Source of the DNA: Silene noctiflora
Taxonomy: Eukaryota; Streptophyta; Magnoliopsida; Caryophyllales; Caryophyllaceae
Reading direction: 5' to 3'
NCBI GenBank assembly: GCA_009801015.1
Contig: VHZZ01003990.1
Location: 35,429-59,644 of the forward strand
DNA: 24,216 nt
Below are positions 1 to 9,090 of the stretch, piece by piece (position 1 is the first letter of the stretch; each line of letters begins with the position of its first letter). The notes below the pieces were generated by a model. It did no database searches and was not told where the DNA came from. It was given only the letters and a program-made list of their open reading frames with translations. Made by a program: the position numbers and the translations under genes.

Positions 1-125
1 CCGTTGTTATTAATTTTAGTAAAATTCCGCGGAAAAATAATAATCCATTCGACAACATTTTTTCGTAATTTTCGTGAATAAGCGTTGTTAAAGGGACGTT
101 GTTATTGCCTGAATTTGTAGTAGTG
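1..125 (-). mobile_element. CACTA (En/Spm) transposon terminus, partial
   Basis: Read on the minus strand, the sequence starting at 125 is CACTACTACAAATT, the standard CACTA terminal motif. The octamer CGTTGTTA occurs three times inward (2–9, 83–90, 97–104), like the subterminal repeats that bind CACTA transposases. The three bases after the terminus (126–128, GTA) would be one copy of the 3-bp target duplication. The rest of the element lies left of the window, so no transposase or second end is visible. The sequence beyond 125 looks like a retrotransposon LTR, so the element appears nested. Confidence 0.7.
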
Positions 126-324
126 GTATAGGCCCAAAGCAACTCAAATTGAGTCGGAATTGACTACAAACTCGACTCTAACTAGCTATACTAATTAAAT
201 GGTCAAGTTGGTCACTATTATTATTATTCTATATCTAAAGAAATATTTTTATAAAAATATCTTTAAAATACAATTAGTTTAATTAAAACAATTAAATTAA
301 AATATGAAAAGCGCGGGTGTTACA
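126..324 (-). mobile_element. Gypsy-type LTR fragment
   Basis: On the minus strand this begins TGTAACACCCGCGC at 324 and continues AT-rich toward lower coordinates. TGTAACACCC is a very common 5' end of plant Gypsy LTRs. It is interrupted at 125 by the CACTA terminus. No primer binding site, polypurine tract or coding sequence is visible, so it could be a solo LTR or the outer end of an element continuing to the left. The assignment rests on the terminal motif only. Confidence 0.45.
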
Positions 325-1130
325 GCAAGCTGCTGTGGGGGGCCACAAGCTAAGGTCTAGGCCCTAACTTTTGGTTCTGGCCTCTAACTTTTGGTTCGAC
401 TTTGGCTTTGGCTTTAACTCGGTAAAATTTCTTTGACTTTCACCGACTTGACTTCCCTGGGCCTTGACGTCTATGCTTTGAGCTCAACAATAAGAATCAT
501 ACAAAGCCAAATTCTCTGATGCACATTACATCTAACCAAATCATAAGTACAAAGAGTTCAAAAAAGACTTGAATTACAACAAGTTTCACAACATTCACCA
601 ACATGAGTCTAAGTTCCAAAACTTACAACCAAAGGACTATAAATGGTAATTAGCACAACAAGCGCACTAGAACCTGGAAAGAAACAAGTAACAGTAAGAT
701 TAATGAATGTGTCTGACAATTTGGTTGAGAAAGTTCACCTTAATATTGTTTGAAGAAACATCATGATAGTAGAAGCGTGTATAACTAAAATAACGTTAGT
801 AGCAGCGGAAGTAGTGAAATTAACGTAGTAGTAGCGTGCACGTGAGTAGGGGTTAGTCACAATGGTATTAACATCAATAGTAATGAAAATAACAGTAGTA
901 AAATCGAGTGTTGTGAAAGTAATAGTAGTAACAATCGGAGTAGCTAATTCATCTCGTAACTATCTTATTAATTATTCATTATTTAAAAAAAATGTCATAC
1001 AAAATGCATTATAAATTGTTAAAATGAATTGGACAAGTCGACCCATAACTAAAAGGCAGTAAGTTTAGGTAGCCCTGACGGAATCAGGCACCAAACATGT
1101 CTTACAAAAGTGTTGGGATAATTTATATAT
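325..1130. other. Intergenic, no gene seen; AGTAGT-rich arm
   Basis: No reading frame with recognisable protein content. At 364–415 there is an imperfect short duplication of CTAACTTTTGGTTC followed by TTTGGC repeats. From about 766 to 950 the plus strand is enriched in degenerate AGTAGT/AGTAGCG units with a CACGTG hexamer near 840. This stretch is complementary in character to 1340–1495. It is probably decayed repeat DNA. Confidence 0.4.
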
Positions 1131-1495
1131 ACTAGTTGCATAACCCATAAATTTATTTAACATTAAAATTTATGTTCAATTAAATAAAACTACATTAAAG
1201 TTGCATAACCCATAAATTTATCATTAATATATTTTTCCATGACATATCTTAAAATTACGATGAAATAAATTATGAGACTATTTCAATACTCCCGTTATTA
1301 ATATTTTACTTAAATCGATTGGTTAGCTCATTATTCATACATACTTTCTTTTGTTGTTAATATTGTTGTTTTTATTACATTCCTTATAACTACTGTTATT
1401 TTCATTACTGCCGCATTAATATTGACAATTTCATTACTCTTGTTATTACTTTCACTACTCCCGCTCACTATTCAAATGAGTGATTAATATCATAT
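766..1495. repeat. Degenerate inverted repeat, AGTAGT / ACTACT arms
   Basis: The left arm (about 766–950) is rich in AGTAGTA, GTAGTGAAA and AATAACAGTAGT. The right arm (about 1340–1495) carries the complements, such as ACTACTGTTATTTTCATTAC, TTACTTTCACTACT and CATTACTCTTGTTATTAC. One clear match is AATGAAAATAACAGTAGT on the left against ACTACTGTTATTTTCATT on the right. The spacer is about 390 bp of AT-rich sequence. It may be the ends of a decayed foldback or MITE, or a diverged trinucleotide array that was inverted. Boundaries are approximate. Confidence 0.45.
1134..1220 (+). repeat. 22-bp direct repeat, two copies 65 bp apart
   Basis: The same 22 bp (starting AGTTGCATAACCC and ending ATAAATTTA) occurs at 1134–1155 and 1199–1220. 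The copies are identical, and the unit between them is AT-rich. No coding or regulatory role can be inferred. Confidence 0.7.
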
Positions 1496-1499
1496 TACT

Positions 1500-2220
1500 A
1501 TATATCTAATGTTACTACAATTCTTTTCACTACTAACAGAATTACTTTTACTATTTAGGCATGCAATTTTAAGAAACTTGTATATTTATATAAATATATT
1601 ACATATATATGCATTAAATCAAATCGAAATAATTATGAAATATTATATTTTTTGGAAATCTAACTTGATTTATTTACCTTTTAATAATTCCCAAAATTTA
1701 ACATATGTATATTATATTTGTCTATGTTAAACAATTAATATTCTTTTATTTTAAGGAAAATCGTCATATTCTGGTATTCTCTAAATTTATATTTCAACCA
1801 AAACTATATAATATTTACATTGAAGTCCCTTGTTCAGGTCTATTACACAGCATTATCGATTAAAACTATATAGTATAATTAATTTGCATAGATTTATTAA
1901 TTACATAGAAGTTCATTGATTTCAGGAATATATATATGAAATAAGTCTGCTAATTTTCCTTGTAACTTATTGACTTGCAGTAAAAAATGTTTATGAGATT
2001 TACGGTCTATAAAATCTGAGTAGTCTTTCTCATAAAATGATGATACGAGTTGTTTGTATAAGCTAGATGATTGCATAAATTGTTAAACTACTATGAGCTG
2101 AGGCAAAATTATCAACAAACCAAAGCAATAATTGCAAAAAAAATAAAAATAAATAAATAAATAATAATAAATCAGTAGGAAAATGAAAAATGGATTTTAA
2201 ATAACTCTCTCCCCCCATTA
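1500..2220. other. AT-rich intergenic sequence
   Basis: Very AT-rich DNA with short chance reading frames made of codons for Ile, Tyr, Leu and Phe and no domain signal. It includes a small (AAAT)n/(AAT)n stretch around 2140–2172. I see no gene, RNA gene or complete transposon here. Confidence 0.5.
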
Positions 2221-2230
2221 CGTGAGACTG

Positions 2231-2270
2231 TGAGAGGTCTCTCAATACTGCTATTGAGAGACCGTCTCTC
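2231..2270. repeat. Perfect hairpin, GGTCTCTCAATA arms
   Basis: GGTCTCTCAATA (2236–2247) and TATTGAGAGACC (2252–2263) are perfect inverted copies around a 4-base loop CTGC. Flanking GAGA/TCTC extends the pairing imperfectly. GTGAGAC/GTCTCTC motifs of this type are common at the ends of small foldback elements in plants. No target duplication was found, so the element type is undetermined. Confidence 0.55.
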
Positions 2271-2539
2271 TAAAGTTTTTGTAAAAAAAAATTATCGTAT
2301 TGTGAAATTGAAAGATGTGGTGGTTATGAAAAATCACAAACGAACCATTGCTAAGAAATATATGTTGTTATGTTTTTCTTTTATTTTTAGTAGGAAAATA
2401 TATTACAAAAAATTTGTTATCCTATATTTTAAATCTTGGCTACCCCTGCCCGGACATGGGAAAAAAATTTAATTATTTGGACTCAAAAGTTTATGTAGGT
2501 ATTAATGTATTATGTTATGAAACCAGTGATTAGAATTGA

Positions 2540-3240
2540 ATCATCTAAGCTAATGATTGAAGTTGATGTCCAACCCATATCAATTGAAGCCCTTTCTTAA
2601 TCACTTATACATTCATCTGCCTTCATATTTAGATTTTCACACAAATTTCGATTTAAGAATATGGGTTTATTCATTTATCTACTAAAGTCTTTGGTAGTTT
2701 ACTTTGGAAAGGGAATAGAAAGAAGTGGAGCAAGAGTGCAAGGGTGTGATATAATGAGCGAACGAACTAGAAAGCCGTCCCTTTTACCTGACCAAAAATC
2801 TTTATGAACTGGCAACAGTAGATTAACGTCCCCACCTAATTCATCCACACCCTCACCCGTTTTTCATACAAATGACTCCAGTCCAGTATATCTAACACAT
2901 ATGCCCACGTCTCTCAATGCGTCACTAATAACTGCTACAAAATTAAAAGCATCATAAAACTTGGAAATTATTACTTCGGAAATTTGGAATAGAAAGAGTA
3001 TACTCCAGATATAACATTACCAAGTTGTGTGAATCTTTTGTTAACTAAGTATAATATCAATTGGTTTTGTCCCCAATTTTTATAGGTCACCTCCGAGAAT
3101 TAAAATTATTTTAGACTTTTTTTTTTTTTTTCTGTGATAGGAAAAGTATTTGAAACTCCCAATTCTACTTACACAGTAAAAATCGATACAAAAATATGCA
3201 CGACCCGTAAAATAATACAAGTGTATGTGTATATATAATA
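2540..3240. other. Upstream intergenic region of the ABCG gene
   Basis: No gene is seen. It contains a T-tract at about 3118–3132 and AT-rich sequence up to a Stowaway-like repeat. It may carry distal promoter elements of the downstream transporter gene, but no specific binding site can be defended from sequence alone. Confidence 0.35.
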
Positions 3241-3422
3241 TACTTCTTCCGTCTCGGTTAATGGTTATCTATTTTCATTTTTAGTTGTATTAATCAATAA
3301 TTATCTATTTAATTTCTTTTTTTGATAGATTTTTGTGGGTCCCCTTCTTTGTGTGAGTGGAGTTATATTGTTTTGTGCAATAAAGTAAGATAACTATTAA
3401 TCGAGACAGAGACGGTTGAGAG
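3241..3422. mobile_element. Stowaway-like MITE
   Basis: The left end, after TA, reads CTTCTTCCGTCTCGGTTAAT and continues to GGTTATCT. The right end (about 3388–3419) is its diverged inverse, AGATAACTATTAATCGAGAC followed by AGAGACGG. TA at 3241–3242 fits a Tc1/mariner-type target site, but the right TA is not clear, so the exact right boundary is uncertain. Length near 180 bp and an AT-rich core suit Stowaway. It sits roughly 450 bp upstream of the proposed TATA box of the ABCG gene. Confidence 0.55.
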
Positions 3423-3695
3423 TCTTTAACTAGAAGGCAAGGGTTGCGATGATGATACACATACAAGTGATGTAGTCACTTGAGAAAAATGAGACGTGTT
3501 GACAATAGAATTAGGAGGTTTTAGGTCACCTCTCTCTCACCCTCCTTACCTCCCTTTTTAGTACACGCCCATTTCCCAGTCCCACACCCTATGTCCCTTT
3601 CACACTTTCTTATACATTTTTTACACACATACAAAACTAATTCAAACTACCTCCCATTTTCTTGCATTAATTTATCCCACCTTACTAAAACTCGC

Positions 3696-3702
3696 TATAT
3701 AT
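3696..3702 (+). promoter_or_regulatory. Putative TATA box of the ABCG gene
   Basis: TATATAT lies about 210 bp upstream of the chosen ATG at 3906, in a C/T-rich promoter context (CTCTCTCTCACCCTCC just above it, from about 3529). With the usual 25–35 bp spacing, transcription would begin near 3730 and leave a 5' leader of about 175 nt. This is position-based inference; other AT-rich hexamers are nearby. Confidence 0.4.
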
Positions 3703-3905
3703 TCCAATTTCTCTTCCTTTTTCATTCATTTCAAAGTTAGATATCCTTACCAAACTAGGGAACTCTTTATAACTTCCCCCTTCTAAAGGCCTGCCTAAAT
3801 TCATGTTATTTCTATTTCCAATTTCTTAGTTAGCTCATTCATACGTAAACAAGAAAAGTAAATAAAACAAAGGTGGAGATACTAAGATCAGGTACTACTA
3901 TCAAA

Positions 3906-6131
3906 ATGTCTCGCGTTGTTGATGATAGTTCTGCATCTTCCTCTCCAACATTATTGCCATACTTTGGCTCAAACTACCATCATTCTATGGAGGTTGAATC
4001 CACCCGAAACGGTATCAACACCTCCTTCTCACCCACTCTCGGACAGTTACTGAAGCGCGTCGGGGACGTTAGAAAAGAAGCTACGGGCGATGAGACACCC
4101 GTACACCACACACTTACTGTCAGCCCTGAGCCACGCGCTCTTCCATTCGTCCTACGTTTCACTAACCTCACTTACAACGTCAAAATCGCGCGCAAGTGTT
4201 CTTTTCCAGCTGTGTTTTCCGGTGGGCGTGGGGTGTTTTCCGGAACAAAGACACTCCTCGATGACATATCAGGAGAGGCACGTGACGGAGAGATTATGGC
4301 TGTTCTCGGAGCTAGTGGATCCGGGAAGTCGACCCTTATTGATGCCCTCGCCAACAGAATTGCCAAGGGGAGTCTTAAGGGAAAAGTTACCCTCAATGGT
4401 GAGAACCTTGAGTCTAGGTTGCTTAAAGTCATTTCCGCTTATGTCATGCAAGATGACCTTCTTTTCCCCATGTTGACTGTTGAGGAGACACTCATGTTCT
4501 CCGCTGAATTTCGATTACCTCGTACACTCTCCAAGTCGAAGAAGGCAGCGCGTGTCCAACAACTTATCGAGATGTTGGGTCTTCGAAATGCTGCAAAGAC
4601 TATCATCGGAGATGAAGGTCATCGGGGTGTTTCCGGTGGTGAACGTCGTCGCGTTTCAATTGGGATTGATATCATCCATGATCCGATTATATTGTTCTTG
4701 GATGAGCCTACATCCGGGTTAGATTCAACTAGTGCTTTTATGGTTGTCAAGGTGTTGCAAAGGATTGCTCAAAGTGGGAGTATTGTTATTATGTCCATAC
4801 ACCAACCTAGTTATCGTATCATGGGGCTATTGGACCGGCTTATATTTCTGTCCCGAGGCCAAACTGTCTTCAGCGGTTCTCCGTCGGACTTGCCAGGGTA
4901 TTTTAATGAGTTTGGGAACTCGATACCTGAAAATGAGAATAAGACCGAGTTTGCACTGGACTTAATTAGGGAGCTCGAGAGCTCCCCGGGTGGGGCTAGG
5001 GCGCTGGTTGAGTTTCACAAAGGATGGCAGGCAAAAAAGAGGGGTGCGTATCCGACCATTGAAGGTGCACCTCAGGATAGTCGAGGTGGACTTTCACTTA
5101 AGGAGGCTATCAGTGCAAGTATATCCAGAGGCAAACTCGTCTCTGGAGCTACCAATACTGATGCCTCCCCTGCTTCTATGGTCCCCACTTTTGCCAACCC
5201 AATCTGGGCGGAGATGTCTACATTGTCAAAGAGATCGTTCATGAACTCCCGCAGGACACCAGAATTGTTCGGCATCCGGGTTGGAGCAGTCCTGGTGACA
5301 GGATTCATCCTGGCCACCATGTTCTGGCAGCTGGACAACTCTCCAAAGGGGGTCCAAGAGCGTCTGGGGTTCTTCGCCTTTGCAATGTCCACCACCTTCT
5401 ACACCTGCGCTGACGCGCTACCAGTCTTCATCCAAGAGAGGTACATCTTCATGCGGGAGACAGCCTACAACGCGTACCGCAGATCTTCCTATGTGCTCTC
5501 CCACGCCCTCTCCTCCTTCCCATCGCTAATCTTCCTCTCCCTAGCCTTCGCGGCCACCACCTTCTGGGCAGTAGGCCTAGACGGTGGAGCGCAAGGGTTC
5601 TTCTTCTACTTTGGAATCATCCTTGCATCCTTCTGGGCAGGGAACTCATTCGTATCCTTCCTCTCTGGGGTTGTCCCTCACGTAATGATAGGATACGTAA
5701 TCGTGGTGGCGATCCTAGCCTACTTCTTACTATTCTCAGGGTTTTTCATCAATAGAGACAGAATCCCAAACTACTGGATATGGTTTCACTACCTATCATT
5801 AGTCAAGTATCCATATGAAGGTGTCCTACAAAATGAGTTCAGTGACCCAACAAAGTGCTTTGTCAGAGGGGTACAAATATTCGACAACACGCCTCTAGGA
5901 GAAGTTCCTGAAGCCATGAAAGTAAAGCTTTTGCAAACAATAAGTGGTTCATTGGGAATGACGATAACACCCTCAACTTGTGTCACAACAGGTGCTGATT
6001 TACTACAACAACAAGGCATCACCGATTTGTCCAAGTGGAATTGTTTGTGGGTTACTGTTGCTTGGGGATTTTTCTTTAGAATTTTGTTTTACTTTGCTTT
6101 GTTACTTGGCAGTAAAAACAAGAGGAGGTAA
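3906..6131 (+). CDS. ABCG half-size transporter (ABCG1/2/6/16/20 clade)
   Basis: Intronless 741-residue half transporter with the reverse order NBD–TMD. In the nucleotide-binding domain I see Walker [10 protein letters not shown] (about residues 135–143), signature VSGGE (242–246), Walker B ending LFLDEP (D266, E267) and the H-loop histidine in SIHQP (H299). Six hydrophobic spans follow at about 455–475, 490–511, 533–558, 565–590, 593–615 and 715–736, with the usual large loop before the last. The protein ends GSKNKRR. The start is the ATG giving MSRVV, which matches the N-terminus of this clade; the frame is open further 5' but has no ATG. Arabidopsis relatives ABCG2, 6 and 20 export suberin-barrier lipids, and ABCG1 and 16 act in pollen wall formation. 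A plasma-membrane lipid-precursor exporter working as a dimer is therefore likely. All catalytic motifs are intact. The exact paralog cannot be settled here. Confidence 0.93.
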   Translation: MSRVVDDSSASSSPTLLPYFGSNYHHSMEVESTRNGINTSFSPTLGQLLKRVGDVRKEATGDETPVHHTLTVSPEPRALPFVLRFTNLTYNVKIARKCSFPAVFSGGRGVFSGTKTLLDDISGEARDGEIMAVLGASGSGKSTLIDALANRIAKGSLKGKVTLNGENLESRLLKVISAYVMQDDLLFPMLTVEETLMFSAEFRLPRTLSKSKKAARVQQLIEMLGLRNAAKTIIGDEGHRGVSGGERRRVSIGIDIIHDPIILFLDEPTSGLDSTSAFMVVKVLQRIAQSGSIVIMSIHQPSYRIMGLLDRLIFLSRGQTVFSGSPSDLPGYFNEFGNSIPENENKTEFALDLIRELESSPGGARALVEFHKGWQAKKRGAYPTIEGAPQDSRGGLSLKEAISASISRGKLVSGATNTDASPASMVPTFANPIWAEMSTLSKRSFMNSRRTPELFGIRVGAVLVTGFILATMFWQLDNSPKGVQERLGFFAFAMSTTFYTCADALPVFIQERYIFMRETAYNAYRRSSYVLSHALSSFPSLIFLSLAFAATTFWAVGLDGGAQGFFFYFGIILASFWAGNSFVSFLSGVVPHVMIGYVIVVAILAYFLLFSGFFINRDRIPNYWIWFHYLSLVKYPYEGVLQNEFSDPTKCFVRGVQIFDNTPLGEVPEAMKVKLLQTISGSLGMTITPSTCVTTGADLLQQQGITDLSKWNCLWVTVAWGFFFRILFYFALLLGSKNKRR

Positions 6132-7357
6132 ATGAATCGAGGTTAAAAAAAAAAAAAACAGAGAGAGAGAGGGGGAACTCCAATAATGAACCTTTTATTG
6201 ATTATTTAATTATTCTATTTCACATTTCATTAGGATTGGCTTCGTGTAGCCATGATCCTAAATTATGGAAATCAATTAATTATCGAAAACAGTTAATATG
6301 AGTGTTTATTTTTGTTTTATTTTTAATTACATTTGGTGTTGTAATGTAAAAGTCTTATTGTTTGATAATTGGGTCATAAGATATTTTGTTTAGATTCATT
6401 AATTAGATGAACTACTAGTGCCTTTAATATTTGACAAGTAAACACAATGAGTATTAAATTAGCCCACCAACAAAGTGGTACGATAATTAATTATGTCATT
6501 AGGTAACTTGTGGTTGAAAAGCCCATTAATGTTGTGTATAAATGTATAATGCATAAAGTGATATAGTTTTTTTTTTTGGTGTGATTGGTGAACCATAAAC
6601 CATTTGACGTATAAAAGTCATATATAGATGGCTTAATAAAGTCTTATTGTAATAACAACAAGATCTGAGTGAATGTCCAAATTAGTATTCACGCATCTTG
6701 TGCCCGGTTTGCCGAGTGTTGTGTTTTTCCATACAAAGAATTATGAAGAATGGTCGCTTTCCTTATAGGCTTAAGTTTATGACTATCCTTACCAATATTC
6801 ACTATTCACTCCAAATTGTTGTATCATTTCACACTTTTTGTCCAATCATTAATTGAGAGCGGCAATTGTTCAGCACGAGTCAAAATTATCAAAGAATATA
6901 CGACATGTCATGTATATGTTTTTCAAACTAATTATGTTCATAATTAATACCTCCAATGGATATTAATTAGTGTCCGGCAACATGTCCATGTTGCAAATCG
7001 CAATTCTCCTTTTTGGTAGCAGACTAAACGTTTTAAAGTCTATGAAGTGTTAAAGGAACGCATTAACAGACGTGCGTTCTTTAGAAGAAATCTAAATAAT
7101 ATAAAAGTTGAGTCTTTTAATGAATTCCTATTGGTTGGTGTTTTTTTTTCCTTATGTGGGGACCCTCATGATCTTCATAGAATTAATTAGACTCATACTA
7201 CTCTTTTAATCTTATTTAGCTAAAATTACACATTTACACAAAACCATACATTATACAATTACATATACATAAATTACAATTAAAAAAATTGTCAAATAAT
7301 AGTCCTCCTACTTCTAACCTGGACAAATAAAATGATAAATACGGAGTATATTAGATC
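6132..7357. other. 3' flank of ABCG gene and intergenic region
   Basis: Begins with an A-tract and (GA)n microsatellite (about 6146–6174), probably in the 3' UTR. An AATAAA at 6635–6640 is the only clear canonical polyadenylation hexamer, but it lies about 500 bp downstream and may be unused. The remainder is AT-rich with no gene seen. 'TACGGAGTAT' near 7340, just before the Copia insertion, resembles a Stowaway terminus. Confidence 0.4.
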
Positions 7358-7462
7358 TGATAAACGTAATAACTCTTGCCTCTTCCACTTCATATCTCAA
7401 ATATATATAGTACAGCAAACTCTAGGGTTGAGAACACCTTAGCCCAACACAGGGATAGCTAA
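7358..7462 (-). repeat. 3' LTR of the Copia element
   Basis: About 105 bp, beginning TGATAAACG on the plus strand (the element's 3' end, TTTATCA). It matches 10796–10900 except for C/T and G/A differences. Identity continues two bases further, to 7464. The stop codon of the RT–RNase H ORF (7439–7441) falls inside it, and no polypurine tract is seen just upstream on the minus strand. The terminus could instead be TGTTGGGC, a usual Copia LTR start, about 15 bp inward. Confidence 0.8.
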
Positions 7463-8932
7463 AGTTGGAGCATACGGATTAAACGTACCCAACTTGCGTA
7501 CTAAATCCATAAACTGAGATACACCAAGCGCCTTAGTAAGAACATCGGCCAACTGAACCTTAGTAGAGACATGCGCGGGTACAATGAGACCATCCTGAAT
7601 AGCATCACGAACAAAATGACAGTCTATCTCGATGTGTTTCGTACGCTCATGGAACACCGGATTTTGAGCAATATGCAAAGCCGACTTACTATCACTAAAG
7701 ATGTCAATCGGAGCGGAATGTGGCACGTCCAAATCTTCCAACAAACCCTTGAGCCATTTAACTTCACAAGTTATGGCGCGGAGAGCACGATATTCTGCTT
7801 CAGCAGATGACAAGGAAACAGTAGGTTGCTTTTTAGTTTTCCACGAAACAGGAGATGTACCAAGGAAGACGAGCCATCCCGTCAAAGAACGACGAGATGC
7901 GGGGCACTTAGCCCAATCCGAATCACACCAGCCGGATAGTTTCAAAGATGACCGAGAAGACAGAAGGATACCTTGACCGGGAGTACCCTTCAAATATCGC
8001 ACCGTTCGTATCGCAGCATTCCAATGATCCTCCCTTGGAGCACTCATAAACTGAGACAAAATATGCACGGAATACGAGAGGTCGGGCCGCGTAACAGCAA
8101 GATAAACTAAGCGACCCACTAATCGTCGATACGCCGCCGGATTGGCCAGAAACTTGCTGCCACTACTTCCCAATTGATGGTGTTGCTCAAGAGGAGTAGG
8201 CGCGGGTTTGCAACCGAGTAGACCCACTTCTTTAAGTATGTCAAGAGTATACTTACGTTGGCATAAAAAAATACCATCAGGATTCCGAGCCACCTCGAGG
8301 CCGAGAAAATATTTCAAGTCACCCAAATCTTTCATATGAAAACACTTATGTAAATACTCTTTGAATTCAACAAGAGCAGACAAATCATTTCCAGACACAA
8401 TCAAATCGTCTACATAGACGAGAACATTAAGACGGACCATGTCTTTGACAAAAATAAATAGTGAGTAGTCATAGTAGCTTTGAGAAAATCCGTACCTTTT
8501 CAGAGCTAACCCAAGCTTAGCGAACCAACACCGTGGAGCTTGCTTTAGACCATACAACGATTTCTTCAAACGACATACCAGACCGGGTACTGGGGAGGAA
8601 AAGCCTGGAGGTAGTCGCATATAAACTTCCTCCTCCAAGTCCCCATGAAGGAAGGCATTATGAACATCCATCTGATGGAGATACCAGTTTTTAGCAGACG
8701 CCACAGATAAGAAAGTACGGACAGTTGTCATCTTGGCGACAGGAGCAAACGTCTCATCATAATCCACACCCTCGGTTTGATGATTACCAAACACAACGAG
8801 ACGAGCCTTGAAGCGCTCAATAGAAGAATCTGACTTGTATTTAATTTTGTACAACCATTTACTCCCAAGAGCTTTCTTACCCGGAGGAAGCGGTTCCAAG
8901 ACCCAAGTCTTATTATCATCAAGAGCCTTCAT
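7439..8932 (-). CDS. Copia reverse transcriptase–RNase H ORF
   Basis: A 497-residue open frame from an ATG that directly follows an in-frame TAA (8933–8935). The N-terminus MKALDDNKTWVLEPLP is the usual start of the RVT_2 domain. The polymerase active site is YVDDLIVSG near residue 170. The RNase H region shows GWCDSDWA, SLSSAEAEYRAL and FSDSKSALHIAQNP, and ADVLTK lies near the C-terminus. No frameshifts are seen. The true polyprotein frame extends upstream of the TAA (8936 to about 9085), so this ATG is probably not the ancestral start. The last few codons lie within the 3' LTR. Catalytic residues look intact, so the enzyme could be functional if translated. Confidence 0.9.
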   Translation of the reverse strand: MKALDDNKTWVLEPLPPGKKALGSKWLYKIKYKSDSSIERFKARLVVFGNHQTEGVDYDETFAPVAKMTTVRTFLSVASAKNWYLHQMDVHNAFLHGDLEEEVYMRLPPGFSSPVPGLVCRLKKSLYGLKQAPRCWFAKLGLALKRYGFSQSYYDYSLFIFVKDMVRLNVLVYVDDLIVSGNDLSALVEFKEYLHKCFHMKDLGDLKYFLGLEVARNPDGIFLCQRKYTLDILKEVGLLGCKPAPTPLEQHHQLGSSGSKFLANPAAYRRLVGRLVYLAVTRPDLSYSVHILSQFMSAPREDHWNAAIRTVRYLKGTPGQGILLSSRSSLKLSGWCDSDWAKCPASRRSLTGWLVFLGTSPVSWKTKKQPTVSLSSAEAEYRALRAITCEVKWLKGLLEDLDVPHSAPIDIFSDSKSALHIAQNPVFHERTKHIEIDCHFVRDAIQDGLIVPAHVSTKVQLADVLTKALGVSQFMDLVRKLGTFNPYAPTLAIPVLG

Positions 8933-9090
8933 TTAGGTCTCCATAGCCTTTCTCCAATCAGCACTTTTTATGGCCTCTTTAAAATTGCGTGGCTCGGTAT
9001 GTGTCATTAGAGCTGCCAAATAATACTTATAGGGAGACGAAAATTTATCACATGTTAGATAATTAGCAAGGGGATATGGTGTACCTGAGG
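8933..9090 (-). pseudogene. Integrase–RT linker remnant with in-frame stop
   Basis: In the RT frame, upstream of the TAA at 8933–8935, the minus strand translates to PYPLANYLTCDKFSS, then NFKEAIKSADWRKAMET, then stop. This is the conserved segment between the integrase C-terminus and RVT_2 in Copia polyproteins, so RT coding continues to about 9085. There it meets the gag–protease frame out of register. The integrase core and most of its C-terminal domain are missing. The change from a usual Glu/Gln codon to TAA is an inference. Confidence 0.75.

Noticed and set aside
1509..1730. 73-codon frame
   Set aside because: AT-rich composition giving Leu/Ile/Tyr runs; no family resemblance, no codon bias or neighbouring exon.
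3873..3905. Upstream extension of the ABCG frame by 11 codons
   Set aside because: The extension begins with GTG; the first ATG in frame is at 3906 and gives the clade-typical MSRVV start.
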